A stretch of DNA of 64,000 nt from Sacculina carcini (lineage: Eukaryota; Arthropoda; Thecostraca; Sacculinidae), in contig OU696595.1 of the NCBI GenBank assembly GCA_916048095.2, positions 397,001-461,000 of the forward strand, in the 5' to 3' direction. Below the pieces are notes generated by a model that was given only the letters and a program-made list of their open reading frames with translations, did no database searches and was not told where the DNA came from. The translations under genes and the position numbers were made by a program. Shown here one piece after another: positions 9,099 to 23,500 of the stretch; within the stretch, counting starts at the first letter, position 1; each line of letters begins with the position of its first letter.

Positions 9099-10997
9099 AC
9101 CGATTAAATTTCACTGAAGCCCAATCACAATTAAGAATGCATCATATTATCTCCAAGCATGGATGGTGTGGTTTTATTGCGTACAGTTTAATTAATGCTA
9201 CACTCTACTGAATATAAAGGCTTTATTGTCCTCAATAACGTTCCGCACGACGGGCGGGTAAAATGCTATTGGGAACAAAGTAAACTACTGAATTTAACTG
9301 TGTAATTTAATTGGTTTAATTTCAAGTTGCATAAGCATAAGTTGCATAAGGATATGGGTTGCAATATCATGTAATGCCAACTTATGCTGTTTTAGCGGAA
9401 GCATTAACCTGGAATTATAGAGATGACAGAAGGTTGCATTGTTTTGATAGTGTTGTGGAAAAACATGTTTTCTAAATTGAAACATAAATTTCACATTCAG
9501 ACTTTTAGATTAGCTATATCTTTCCTGTGGGTTTGTTTTTCTTTTTCAATTTGCACTAATTTTTTTATGAATTGAATATTAATTATATTTTATGAACTGT
9601 TCCGCACGACGGGCGAATTAAATGTATCTATAAAGAGTGGGTTTAAATGATAGCGAGGTATATGATATTTTGCTAGCAGTAAATATTCTAGCGATAAAAG
9701 TAGAATAGCTCTTAAGCAAATGATTTTGGAGAATGATGTGAACCTTTAAATATATTTTGCGATCTGATGATATATGTATTAGGAATAATACGTAGCAGAA
9801 TATAGATTGCATAATATAATATCGGCTGTAATATCAAGGGCTGCATTATCGATGTAATCCAAAAAATAACAACTGTATGAATATGATGCATTAGTGGAAG
9901 CATTAACCGGGAATTATGAGATAATATGATAATGGTGTAAAATTATATCGCATTATGCAACAAATGTGAATTTAGCTACCTTACAGTTTGGTCCCGATAC
10001 TATATTGGCGGGTTGAGAGAAAAGTATTGGTGGGCCGCGTGTTTGGGACCCCTGGGGTAGATAATCTCAGTCTTCTGATTACAAATTATGATCGCATCAG
10101 TATATTTTGTGATCACAAACTAATAAGTTAAATCACCTCAGACTAGGCTGAGAGCGGTCAAGATTGAATGGTTGGGTTGGGTTGGGTAGGTTTGACTCAG
10201 GTTATATTGGGTTTTAATGATAGCGGAAAATATATAAATTTTAACAATAAATATTATAGCGGTAAAAGTGAAATAGTACTTAAGCAAATGATATTGGGGA
10301 ATGATGTTAAGTAATAAATATAGTTTGGAAACAGTCTGATGAAAAGATTTCATCATCTTTCATTGTTTGTTTCGTGTTTGTGTTCTGAATTATACCACAC
10401 GACGGGCAGATTTATATATCAGGCGGGTTGAGGGATAATATTTGTCAAAATAAGAACAAAAATATTCACATTTAGACTTTTCTATTGGTTAAGATATTTA
10501 TAGGTTACATTTTTTGCTTTTCAATTTGTATTCATTATATTTTATGGATTTGATATGAATTTTATTGTATGAATTGTTCCGCACGACGGGTGGGTTTAAA
10601 AAAGTGTTTTTAGATCATTTTTTCAAATGGTTCATTTAAAAAAAGGTTTTTTTTTTAAATAAAAATGTTCCGCGGGCAGCAACTATAGACAATAGAACGT
10701 TCAATTTACCCTGTAGAATTAATCCATACACAAAACCAATGGATTTGACTTCAAGATGCAGAACGGATCTTGTTCGAGTTCTGAATTATTCAGCACGACG
10801 GGCGGGTTTAAAAATGACTCAGGCGGACTGAGGGGAAATATTGTGTCGAAATAAAAATAATTAAACTTATAATTTTCAATTGATTAATATTTTTATGAGT
10901 GTACCCTATTTCATTTTTATTTTTCCATATTTTTTATGAATTGAATATGAATTTCATGTTATGAATTGCTCCGCACAACGGGCGGGTTTTAATGCTA
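9099..10997 (+). repeat. Helitron A unique region and serial 3' hairpin modules (reference copy)
   Basis: After the satellite comes ACCGATTAAATTTCACTGAAG and then a chain of modules, each ending in a variant of CCGCACGACGGGCGGG: about 9243, 9602, 10393, 10579, 10791 and 10971. The clearest (9243, 10971) can form CCGC/GCGG stems with a 7-base loop. The last is followed by TTTTAATGCTA, the element end. The same chain recurs at 13539-15434, 18142-20040, 22297-24194 and 27739-35149. Confidence 0.7.
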
Positions 10998-11001
10998 TAT
11001 A

Positions 11002-14000
11002 TCTATATATATAAAAGAGATCCTCTGTGTGTCTGTCTGTCTGTCTGTGTGTGTGTGTGTTCGACCCTCCTTGGTCCATTTTCTATCAGCTATTATTCGG
11101 CCACCACTCAGCCTACCCGCTAACAATTTATACCATCACGTTGGAAATTTTCTTGTCTACACTTTAGATTAAATTTTAAATTTCAAAAATGAAATCAAAA
11201 AAAGTTATAGCGGTGAAAAGACAAAATGAACCCTGAAAAATGCGAAAATTGTGGTCAATGCTCTCCCATCTACTCCTCATAAACCAGAAATGGTACAGCC
11301 AAACAAATTATACCACTGTGTAGAAAATTTTCTGTTCTACAAGATAGGTTATAATTCATATCCAAAAATAGAACATAAAAGATGTAAACATGACAAAATT
11401 TCAATCTATATTCAAAAATATATTTATACTCCACGCGTCCGATTTTCTATACTTTTTTCTCTATGTATCAAAAACTAATTATCACACAACTAAATAAATA
11501 ATACCATCATGCTGGGAATTTTGTTTGCTACAACACGGTATAATTTTTAATTTTCCAAAGTGTATTAAAAAAAATTTACGGCGGTGTGAAGTCAAAATGA
11601 CAAAGTCAAAAATGCAAAATTAGCACTGGAAACCGTGAATGTTTTGGTAAATATTCCCCTATCTATTCCTCATAAACCAGCAATGGTACAGCTATAAAAG
11701 TTATACTATTGTGTAGATAATTTTGTGTTCTACAAGAAAAGTTATAATTTATACCCACAAATGATACAAAAAATGTGTAAAATTGGCAAAATTGTCAAAT
11801 ACATCCAAAATTAAAATTGATCACCGGGCGCCTAAATTAATTCATTTTTCTACCTATTTCTCAGGAACTATTTGTCACACATTAAAATAAATTATATCAT
11901 CGTGCTGGAAATTGTATTTTTTTAAATGCGGTATAATTCTTAATTTTCCAAAGTGTATCTGAAGGAAGTGACGGCGGTGTAAAGTCAAAAGGACATATTG
12001 CCAATTTGACAGCTATTATGCGCACTTGCGATTACACAGGAATATACTACTGTGTAGAGAATTTTGTGTTCTACAAGAAAAGGTATAATTTATACCCACA
12101 AATGATACAAAAAACGTGTAAAATTGGCAAAATTCTCAAATGCATCCAAAATTACACTAGAACACCGGGTGACTAAAATTTATTCATTTTTCTACCCATT
12201 TCTCAGGAACTGTTTGTCATACCTTAAAATTAATTATACCATCGTGCTAGAAATGTTGTTTTCTACAATACAGTATAATTCTTAATTTTCCAAGGTGTAT
12301 CTGAAGGAAGATACGGCGGTGTAAAGTCAAAATGTCATGTTGCCAATTTGACAGCTATTATGCGTACTTGCGATTACACATGAATATACACTGATTTAAT
12401 TTCACTCAAGTCCAATCACAATTTACGCACTTGCGATTACTCAGGAATATACTACTGTGTAGAGAATTTTGTGTTCTACAAGATAAGCTATAATTTATAA
12501 CCACAAATGATACAAAAAACGTGTAAAATTGGCAAAATTCTCAAATACATCCAAAATTACACTAGAACACCGGGCGACTAAAATAAATATATTTTTCTAA
12601 TATTTCTCAGTAACTATTTGTTATACATAAAAATAAATTATACCATCGTGCTAGAAATTTTGTTTTCTACAATACGGTATAATTTGTAATTTTCCAAAGT
12701 GTATCTAAAGGAAGTCACGGCGGTGTAAAGTCAAAAGGACATATTGCCAATTTGACAGCTATTATGCGCACTTGCGATTACACAGGAATATACAACTGTG
12801 TAGATATTTTTTTGTTCTACAAGATAAGCTATAATTCATACCCACAAATGATACAAAAAACCTGTAAAATTGGCAAAATTCTCAAATACATCCAAAATTA
12901 CACTTGAACACCGGGCGACTAAAATTTATTAATTTTTCTACTATTTCTCAGTAACTATTTGTTATCCATGAAAATAAATTATACCATCGTGCTAGAAATT
13001 TTGTTTTCTACAATACGGTATAATTTTGAATTTTCCCAAGTGTATCTAAAGGAAGTTACGGCGATGTAAAGTCAAAATGTCATGTTGCCAATTTGACAGC
13101 TATTATGCGCACTTGCGATTACACATGAATATACACTGATTTAATTTCACTGAAGTCCAATCACAATTTACGCACTTGCGATTATACAGGAATATACTAC
13201 TGTGTAGAGAATTTTGTGTTCTACAAGATAAGCTATAATTTATACCCACAAATGATACAAAAAACGTGTAAAATTGGCAAAATTCTCAAATACATCCAAA
13301 ATTTCACTTGAACACCGGCCGAATAAAATTAATTAATTTTTCTACTATTTCTCAGTAACTATTTGTTAAACATAAAAATAAATTATACCATCGTGCTAGA
13401 AATCTTGTTTTCTACAATACGGTATAATTTGTAATTTTACAAAGTGTATCTGAAGGAAGTTACGGCGGTGTAAAGTCAAATTATCATGTTGCCAATTTGA
13501 CAGCTATTATGCGCACTTGCGATTACACAGGAATATACACCGATTAAATTTCACTGAAGCCCAATCACAATTAAGAATGCATCATATTATCTCCAAGCAT
13601 GGATGGTGTGGTTTTATTGCGTACAGTTTAATTAATGCTACACTCTACTGAATATAAAGGCTTTATTGTCCTCAATAACGTTCCGCACGACGGGCGGGTA
13701 AAATGCTATTGGGAACAAAGTAAACTACTGAATTTAACTGTGTAATTTAATTGGTTTAATTTCAAGTTGCATAAGCATAAGTTGCATAAGGATATGGGTT
13801 GCAATATCATGTAATGCAAACTTATGCTGTTTTAGCGGAAGCATTAACCTGGAATTATAGAGATGACAGAAGGTTGCATTGTTTTGATAGTGTTGTGGAA
13901 AAACATGTTTTCTAAATTGAAACAAAAATTTCACATTTAGACTTTTAGATTAGCTATAACTTTCCTGTGGGTTTGTTTTTCTTTTTCAATTTGCACTAAT

Positions 14001-15434
14001 TTTTTTATGAATTGAATATTAATTATATTTTATGAACTGTTCCGCACGACGGGCGAATTAAATGTGTCTATAAAGAGTGGGTTTAAATGATAGCGAGGTA
14101 TATGATATTTTGCTAGCAGTAAATATTCTAGCGATAAAAGTAGAATAGCTCTTAAGCAAATGATTTTGGAGAATGATGTGAACCTTTAAATATATTTTGC
14201 GATCTGATGATATATGTATTAGGAATAATACGTAGCAGAATATAGATTGCATAATATAATATCGGCTGTAATATCAAGGGCTGCATTATCGATGTAATCC
14301 AAAAAATAACTGTATGAATATGATGCATTAGTGGAAGCATTAACCGGGAATTATGAGATAATATGATAATGGTGTAAAATTATATCGCATTATGCAACAA
14401 ATGTGAATTTAGCTACCTTACAGTTTGGTCCCGATACTATATTGGCGGGTTGAGAGAAAAGTATTGGTGGGCCGCGTGTTTGGGACCCCTGGGGTAGATA
14501 ATCTCAGTCTTCTGATTACAAATTATGATCGCATCAGTATATTTTGTGATCACAAACTAATAAGTTAAATCACCTCAGACTAGGCTGAGAGCGGTCAAGA
14601 TTGAATGGTTGGGTTGGGTTGGGTGGGTTTGACTCAGGTTATATTGGGTTTTAATGATAGCGGAAAATATATAAATTTTAACAATAAATATTATAGCGGT
14701 AAAAGTGAAATAGTACTTGAGCAAATGATATTGGGGAATGATGTTAAGTAATAAATATAGTTTGGAAACAGTCTGATGAAAAGATTTCATCATCTTTCAT
14801 TGTTTGTTTCGTGTTTGTGTTCTGAATTATACCACACGACGGGCAGATTTATATATCAGGCGGGTTGAGGGATAATATTTGTCCAAATAAGAACAAAAAT
14901 ATTCACATTTAGACTTTTCTATTGGTTAAGATATTTATAGGTTACATTTTTTGCTTTTCAATTTGTATTCATTATATTTTATGGATTTGATATGAATTTT
15001 ATTGTATGAATTGTTCCGCACGACGGGTGGGTTTAAAAAAGTGTTTTTAGATCATTTTTTCAAATGGTTCATTTAAAAAAAAGTTTTTTTTTTAAATAAA
15101 AATGTTCCGCGGGCAGCAACTATAGACAATAGAACGTTCAATTTACCCTGTAGAATAAATCCATACACAAAACCAATGGATTTGACTTCAAGATGCAGAA
15201 CGGATCGTGTTCGAGTTCTGAATTATTCAGCACGACGGGCGGGTTTAAAAATGACTCAGGCGGACTGAGGGGAAATATTGTGTCGAAATAAAAATAATTA
15301 AACTTATAATTTTCAATTGATTAATATTTTTATGAGTGTACCCTATTTCATTTTTATTTTTCCATATTTTTTATGAATTGAATATGAATTTCATGTTAAG
15401 AATTGCTCCGCACAACGGGCGGGTTTTAATGCTA
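11002..15434 (+). mobile_element. Helitron-like element, copy A2
   Basis: It starts TCTATATATATAAAAGAGATCC at 11002, directly after A1, has a longer satellite block (about 11650-13540) than the other copies, and ends with the hairpin and GCTA at 15434. Length is about 4.43 kb. No protein-coding capacity is seen. Confidence 0.65.
11820..13540 (+). repeat. 341/405 bp tandem satellite inside A2
   Basis: The landmark TGTGTAGA occurs at 12051, 12456, 12797 and 13201, giving intervals of 405, 341 and 404. The longer units carry an extra ~64 bp (CATGAATATACACTGATTTA and following), so two unit lengths alternate. Each unit consists of two related halves with the imperfect palindrome TGTAGA...TCTACA. 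Confidence 0.85.
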
Positions 15435-15894
15435 TATATATACATAAAGAAGAAATTATCTGTCTGTCTGTGTATGTATGCTTGAATATGAGGTGACATA
15501 ATTGCGCTGGCTCATGGTTCGCTGGTTCAATTATCAGGGGCTTCAAACGCAAACGAAGCGATGGCTCATTTTTATGAAATAAAAATGTCCCGCGGGCAGC
15601 AATAACACGTTCAATTTCACCGTATAGAATGAATTCATATACAAAACTAATGGATTTGACTTCAAGAACCAGAACGGATGGTGTTCGAGTTCTGAATTAT
15701 TCCGCACGTCGGCCGGGTTTAAATATGAGGCGGGTTGAGTGAAAATATTTTGTCAAAATAAAATTAAAAATAATGAAATTTAGACTTTTTAATTGATTAA
15801 GGTCTTCATGAGTTTGCCTTATTTATTTTTAATTTGCAATATTATTATGAATTGTTCCGCACAACGGGCGGGTTTTAATGCGGTTTTAATGCTA
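15435..15894 (+). mobile_element. Short Helitron-like element B, copy B1
   Basis: About 460 bp. It starts near ACATAAAGAAGAAATTATCTG with a CTGTCTGTCTGTG run and ends with the CCGCACAACGGGCGGG hairpin followed by GCTA. Its 3' ~350 bp is related to the tail of element A (GCGGGCAGCAA, GGATTTGACTTCAAGA, GAGTTCTGAATTATTC), so B looks like a 5'-swapped or shortened relative of A. Confidence 0.6.
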
Positions 15895-16345
15895 TATATA
15901 TACATAAAGAAGAAATTATCTGTCTGTCTGTGTATGTATGCTTGAATATGAGGTGACATAATTGCGCTGGTTCATGGTTCGCTGGTTCAATGATCAGGGG
16001 CTTCAAACGCAAACGAAGCGATGGCTCATTTTTATGAAATAAAAATGTCCCGCGGGCAGCAATAAAACGTTCAATTTCACCGTGTAGAATGAATTCATAT
16101 ACAAAACTAATGGATTTGACTTCAAGAACCAGAACGGATGGTGTTCGAGTTCTGAATTATTCCGCACGTCGGCCGGGTTTAAATATGAGGCGGGCTGAGT
16201 GAAAATATTTTGTCAAAATGTAAATTAAAAATAATGAAATTTAGACTTTTTAATTGATTAAGGTTTTTATGAGTTTGCCTTATTTATTTTTAATTTGCAA
16301 TATTTTTATGAATTCTTCCGCACAACGGGCGGGTTTTAATGCTAG
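15895..16345 (+). mobile_element. Short Helitron-like element B, copy B2
   Basis: Directly follows B1 head to tail. It ends CCGCACAACGGGCGGG, TTTTAATG, CTAG at 16345, the canonical Helitron CTRR end. Confidence 0.6.
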
Positions 16346-16375
16346 TATATATATAAAAGAGATCATCTGTGTGTC

Positions 16376-16417
<42 letters not shown>

Positions 16418-19400
16418 CGACCCTCCTTGGTCCATTTTCTATCAGCTATTATTCGGCCACCACTCAGCCTACCCGCTAACAATTTATACCATCACGTTGG
16501 AAATTTTCTTGTCTACACTTTAGATTAAATTTTAAATTTCAAAAATGAAATCAAAAAAAGTTATAGCGGTGAAAAGACAAAATGAACCCTTAAAAATGCG
16601 AAAATTGTGGTCAATGCTCTGCCATCTACTCCTCATAAACCAGAAATGGTACAGCCAAACAGATTATACCACTGTGTAGAGAATTTTCTGTTCTACAAGA
16701 TAGGCTAAAATTAATATCCAAAAATTAAATATAAAATATGTAAAAATGACAAAATTTCAGTCTACATTCCAAATTATATTTAAGCTCGACGCGTCCGATT
16801 TTCTGTACTTTTTTCTCTATTTCTCAGCAACTAAACATCACACATCTAAATAAATATTACCATCATGCTGGGAATTTTGTTTTCTACAGCACGGTATAAA
16901 TTTTAATTTTCCAGAGCGTATTAAGAAAAAGTTACGGCGGTGTGAAGTCAAAATGACAAAGTCAAAAAGGCACTGAAAAACGCGAATATTTTGATCAATA
17001 TTCCGCTATCTATTCCTCTTAAACCAGCAGAGTTACAGTTATAAAAATTATACTATTGTGTAGAAAATTTTGTGTTCTACAAGAAACGCTATAATTTATA
17101 CCCACAAATGATACAAAAAACGTGTAAAATTGGAAAAATTCTCAAATACATCCAAAATTACACTTGTACACCGTGCGACTAAAATTAATTCATTTTTCTA
17201 CCTATTTCTCAAGAACTATTTGTTAAACATAAAAATAAAGTATACCATCGTGCTAGAAATTTTGTTTTCTACAATACGGTATAATTTGTAATTTTACAAA
17301 GTGTATCTGAAGGAAGTTACGGCGGTGTAAAGTCAAATTGTCATGTTGCCAATTTGACAGCTATTATGCGCACTTGCGATTACACATGAATATACACTGA
17401 TTTAATTTCACTGAAGTCCAATCACAATTTACGCACTTGCGATTACACAGGAATATACTACTGTGTAGAGAATTTTGTGTTCTACAAGAAAACGTATAAT
17501 TTATACCAACAAATGATACAAAAAACGTGTAAAATTGGCAAAATTCTCAAATACATCCAAAATTACACTTGAACACCGGGTGACTACAATTTATTCATTT
17601 TTATACCCATTTCTCAGGAACTATTTGTCATACATTAAAATTAATTATACCATCGTGCTAGAAATTTTGTTTTCTACAATACGGTATAATTATTAATTTT
17701 CCAAAGTGTATCTGAACGAAGTTACGCCGGTGTAAAGTCAAAAGGACATATTGCCAATTTGACAGCTATTATGCGCACTTGCGATTACACAGGAATATAC
17801 TACTGTGTAGAGAATTTTGTGTTCTACAAGAAAAGCTATAATTTATACCCACAAATGATACAAAAAACGTGTAAAATTGGCAAAATTCTCAAATACATCC
17901 AAAATTACACTTGAACACCGGGCGACTAAAATTAATTCATTTTTCTACTATTTCTCAGTAACTATTTGTTACACATAAAAATAAATTATACCATCGTTCT
18001 AGAAATCTTTTCTTCTACAATACGGTATAATTTGTAATTTTCCAAAGGGTATCTGAAGGAAGTTACGGCGGTGTAAAGTCAAAAGGACATATTGCCAATT
18101 TGACAGCTATTATGCGCACTTGCGATTACACAGGAATATACACCGATTAAATTTCACTGAAGCCCAATCACAATTAAGAATGCATCATATTATCTCCAAG
18201 CATGGATGGTGTGGTTTTATTGCGTACAGTTTAATTAATGCTACACTCTACTGAATATAAAGGCTTTATTGTCCTCAATAACGTTCCGCACGACGGGCGG
18301 GTAAAATGCTATTGGGAACAAAGTAAACTACTGAATTTAACTGTGTAATTTAATTGGTTTAATTTCAAGTTGCATAAGCATAAGTTGCATAAGGATATGG
18401 GTTGCAATATCATGTAATGCCAACTTATGCTGTTTTAGCGGAAGCATTAACCTGGAATTATAGAGATGACAGAAGGTTGCATTGTTTTGATAGTGTTGTG
18501 GAAAAACATGTTTTCTAAATTGAAACATAAATTTCACATTCAGACTTTTAGATTAGCTATATCTTTCCTGTGGGTTTGTTTTTCTTTTTCAATTTGCACT
18601 AATTTTTTTATGAATTGAATATTAATTATATTTTATGAACTGTTCCGCACGACGGGCGAATTAAATGTATCTATAAAGAGTGGGTTTAAATGATAGCGAG
18701 GTATATGATATTTTGCTAGCAGTAAATATTCTAGCGATAAAAGTAGAATAGCTCTTAAGCAAATGATTTTGGAGAATGATGTGAACCTTTAAATATATTT
18801 TGCGATCTGATGATATATGTATTAGGAATAATACGTAGCAGAATATAGATTGCATAATATAATATCGGCTGTAATATCAAGGGCTGCATTATCGATGTAA
18901 TCCAAAAAATAACAACTGTATGAATATGATGCATTAGTGGAAGCATTAACCGGGAATTATGAGATAATATGATAATGGTGTAAAATTATATCGCATTATG
19001 CAACAAATGTGAATTTAGCTACCTTACAGTTTGGTCCCGATACTATATTGCCGGGTTGAGAGAAAAGTATTGGTGGGCCGCGTGTTTGGGACCCCTGGGG
19101 TAGATAATCTCAGTCTTCTGATTACAAATTATGATCGCATCAGTATATTTTGTGATCACAAACTAATAAGTTAAATCACCTCAGACTAGGCTGAGAGCGG
19201 TCAAGATTGAATGGTTGGGTTGGGTTGGGTAGGTTTGACTCAGGTTATATTGGGTTTTAATGATAGCGGAAAATATATAAATTTTAACAATAAATATTAT
19301 AGCGGTAAAAGTGAAATAGTACTTAAGCAAATGATATTGGGGAATGATGTTAAGTAATAAATATAGTTTGGAAACAGTCTGATGAAAAGATTTCATCATC

Positions 19401-20040
19401 TTTCATTGTTTGTTTCGTGTTTGTGTTCTGAATTATACCACACGACGGGCAGATTTATATATCAGGCGGGTTGAGGGATAATATTTGTCAAAATAAGAAC
19501 AAAAATATTCACATTTAGACTTTTCTATTGGTTAAGATATTTATAGGTTACATTTTTTGCTTTTCAATTTGTATTCATTATATTTTATGGATTTGATATG
19601 AATTTTATTGTATGAATTGTTCCGCACGACGGGTGGGTTTAAAAAAGTGTTTTTAGATCATTTTTTCAAATGGTTCATTTAAAAAATGTTTTTTTTTTTA
19701 AATAAAAATGTTCCGCGGGCAGCAACTATAGACAATAGAACGTTCAATTTACCCTGTAGAATTAATCCATACACAAAACCAATGGATTTGACTTCAAGAT
19801 GCAGAACGGATCTTGTTCGAGTTCTGAATTATTCAGCACGACGGGCGGGTTTAAAAATGACTCAGGCGGACTGAGGGGAAATATTGTGTCGAAATAAAAA
19901 TAATTAAACTTATAATTTTCAATTGATTAATATTTTTATGAGTGTACCCTATTTCATTTTTATTTTTCCATATTTTTTATGAATTGAATATGAATTTCAT
20001 GTTATGAATTGCTCCGCACAACGGGCGGGTTTTAATGCTA
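16346..20040 (+). mobile_element. Helitron-like element, copy A3
   Basis: About 3.7 kb and nearly identical to A4 and to A1 without its LINE. At 17570-17590 it preserves the uninterrupted sequence of the site where the LINE entered A1. It has a (TG)n tract at about 16378-16416 and ends at GCTA 20040. Confidence 0.65.
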
Positions 20041-20500
20041 TATATATACATAAAGAAGAAATTATCTGTCTGTCTGTGTATGTGTGCTTGAATATGAGGT
20101 GACATAATTGCGCTGGCTCATGGTTCGCTGGTTCAATTATCAGGGGCTTCAAACGCAAACGAAGCGATGGCTCATTTTTATGAAATAAAAATGTCCCGCG
20201 GGCAGCAATAAAACGTTCAATTTCACCGTATAGAATGAATTCATATACAAAACTAATGGATTTGACTTCAAGAACCAGAACGGATGGTGTTCGAGTTCTG
20301 AATTTTTCCTCACGTCGGGCGGGTTTAAATATGAGGCGGGTTGAGTGAAAATATTTTGTCAAAATAAAATTAAAAATAATGAAATTTAGACTTTTTAATT
20401 GATTAAGGTCTTCATGAGTTTGCCTTATTTATTTTTAATTTGCAATATTTTTATGAATTGTTCCGCTCAACGGGCGGGTTTTAATGCGGTTTTAATGCTA
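20041..20500 (+). mobile_element. Short Helitron-like element B, copy B3
   Basis: Shares diagnostic variants (GTATGTGTGCTTG, AATTTTTCCTCACGTCGGGC) with B4 and B6 but not with B1, B2, B5 or B7. Confidence 0.6.
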
Positions 20501-20534
20501 TATCTATATATATAAAAGAGATCCTCTGTGTGTC

Positions 20535-20572
<38 letters not shown>

Positions 20573-23500
20573 CGACCCTCCTTGGTCCATTTTCTATCAG
20601 CTATTATTCGGCCACCACTCAGCCTACCCGCTAACAATTTATACCATCACGTTGGAAATTTTCTTGTCTACACTTTAGATTAAATTTTAAATTTCAAAAA
20701 TGAAATCAAAAAAAGTTATAGCGGTGAAAAGACAAAATGAACCCTGAAAAATGCGAAAATTGTGGTCAATGCTCTGCCATCTACTCCTCATAAACCAGAA
20801 ATGGTACAGCCAAACAGATTATACCACTGTGTAGAGAATTTTCTGTTCTACAAGATAGGCTAAAATTAATATCCAAAAATTAAATATAAAATATGTAAAA
20901 ATGACAAAATTTCAGTCTACATTCCAAATTATATTTAAGCTCGACGCGTCCGATTTTCTGTACTTTTTTCTCTATTTCTCAGCAACTAAACATCACACAT
21001 CTAAATAAATATTACCATCATGCTGGGAATTTTGTTTTCTACAGCACGGTATAAATTTTAATTTTCCAGAGCGTATTAAGAAAAAGTTACGGCGGTGTGA
21101 AGTCAAAATGACAAAGTCAAAAAGGCACTGAAAAACGCGAATATTTTGATCAATATTCCGCTATCTATTCCTCTTAAACCAGCAGAGTTACAGTTATAAA
21201 AATTATACTATTGTGTAGAAAATTTTGTGTTCTACAAGAAACGCTATAATTTATACCCACAAATGATACAAAAAACGTGTAAAATTGGAAAAATTCTCAA
21301 ATACATCCAAAATTACACTTGTACACCGTGCGACTAAAATTAATTCATTTTTCTACCTATTTCTCAAGAACTATTTGTTAAACATAAAAATAAAGTATAC
21401 CATCGTGCTAGAAATTTTGTTTTCTACAATACGGTATAATTTGTAATTTTACAAAGTGTATCTGAAGGAAGTTACGGCGGTGTAAAGTCAAATTGTCATG
21501 TTGCCAATTTGACAGCTATTATGCGCACTTGCGATTACACATGAATATACACTGATTTAATTTCACTGAAGTCCAATCACAATTTACGCACTTGCGATTA
21601 CACAGGAATATACTACTGTGTAGAGAATTTTGTGTTCTACAAGAAAACGTATAATTTATACCCACAAATGATACAAAAAACGTGTAAAATTGGCAAAATT
21701 CTCAAATACATCCAAAATTACACTTGAACACCGGGTGACTACAATTTATTCATTTTTATACCCATTTCTCAGGAACTATTTGTCATACATTAAAATTAAT
21801 TATACCATCGTGCTAGAAATTTTGTTTTCTACAATACGGTATAATTATTAATTTTCCAAAGTGTATCTGAACGAAGTTACGCCGGTGTAAAGTCAAAAGG
21901 ACATATTGCCAATTTGACAGCTATTATGCGCACTTGCGATTACACAGGAATATACTACTGTGTAGAGAATTTTGTGTTCTACAAGAAAAGCTATAATTTA
22001 TACCCACAAATGATACAAAAAACGTGTAAAATTGGCAAAATTCTCAAATACATCCAAAATTACACTTGAACACCGGGCGACTAAAATTAATTCATTTTTC
22101 TACTATTTCTCAGTAACTATTTGTTACACATAAAAATAAATTATACCATCGTTCTAGAAATCTTTTCTTCTACAATACGGTATAATTTGTAATTTTCCAA
22201 AGGGTATCTGAAGGAAGTTACGGCGGTGTAAAGTCAAAAGGACATATTGCCAATTTGACAGCTATTATGCGCACTTGCGATTACACAGGAATATACACCG
22301 ATTAAATTTCACTGAAGCCCAATCACAATTAAGAATGCATCATATTATCTCCAAGCATGGATGGTGTGGTTTTATTGCGTACAGTTTAATTAATGCTACA
22401 CTCTACTGAATATAAAGGCTTTATTGTCCTCAATAACGTTCCGCACGACGGGCGGGTAAAATGCTATTGGGAACAAAGTAAACTACTGAATTTAACTGTG
22501 TAATTTAATTGGTTTAATTTCAAGTTGCATAAGCATAAGTTGCATAAGGATATGGGTTGCAATATCATGTAATGCCAACTTATGCTGTTTTAGCGGAAGC
22601 ATTAACCTGGAATTATAGAGATGACAGAAGGTTGCATTGTTTTGATAGTGTTGTGGAAAAACATGTTTTCTAAATTGAAACATAAATTTCACATTCAGAC
22701 TTTTAGATTAGCTATATCTTTCCTGTGGGTTTGTTTTTCTTTTTCAATTTGCACTAATTTTTTTATGAATTGAATATTAATTATATTTTATGAACTGTTC
22801 CGCACGACGGGCGAATTAAATGTATCTATAAAGAGTGGGTTTAAATGATAGCGAGGTATATGATATTTTGCTAGCAGTAAATATTCTAGCGATAAAAGTA
22901 GAATAGCTCTTAAGCAAATGATTTTGGAGAATGATGTGAACCTTTAAATATATTTTGCGATCTGATGATATATGTATTAGGAATAATACGTAGCAGAATA
23001 TAGATTGCATAATATAATATCGGCTGTAATATCAAGGGCTGCATTATCGATGTAATCCAAAAAATAACAACTGTATGAATATGATGCATTAGTGGAAGCA
23101 TTAACCGGGAATTATGAGATAATATGATAATGGTGTAAAATTATATCGCATTATGCAACAAATGTGAATTTAGCTACCTTACAGTTTGGTCCCGATACTA
23201 TATTGGCGGGTTGAGAGAAAAGTATTGGTGGGCCGCGTGTTTGGGACCCCTGGGGTAGATAATCTCAGTCTTCTGATTACAAATTATGATCGCATCAGTA
23301 TATTTTGTGATCACAAACTAATAAGTTAAATCACCTCAGACTAGGCTGAGAGCGGTCAAGATTGAATGGTTGGGTTGGGTTGGGTAGGTTTGACTCAGGT
23401 TATATTGGGTTTTAATGATAGCGGAAAATATATAAATTTTAACAATAAATATTATAGCGGTAAAAGTGAAATAGTACTTAAGCAAATGATATTGGGGAAT

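Noticed and set aside
9294-9494. Small minus-strand frames of 62-72 residues conserved in four or five places (for example 9294, 13734, 18337, 22492)
   Set aside because: They are conserved because whole DNA copies are nearly identical. Non-coding bases around them are equally conserved, and A5 does not keep the frame.
15435-16345. Element B as a tRNA-derived SINE (GGTTCGCTGGTTCAATTATC resembles a B box)
   Set aside because: No A box at proper distance, no tRNA fold, and the ends fit the Helitron hairpin plus CTAG better.
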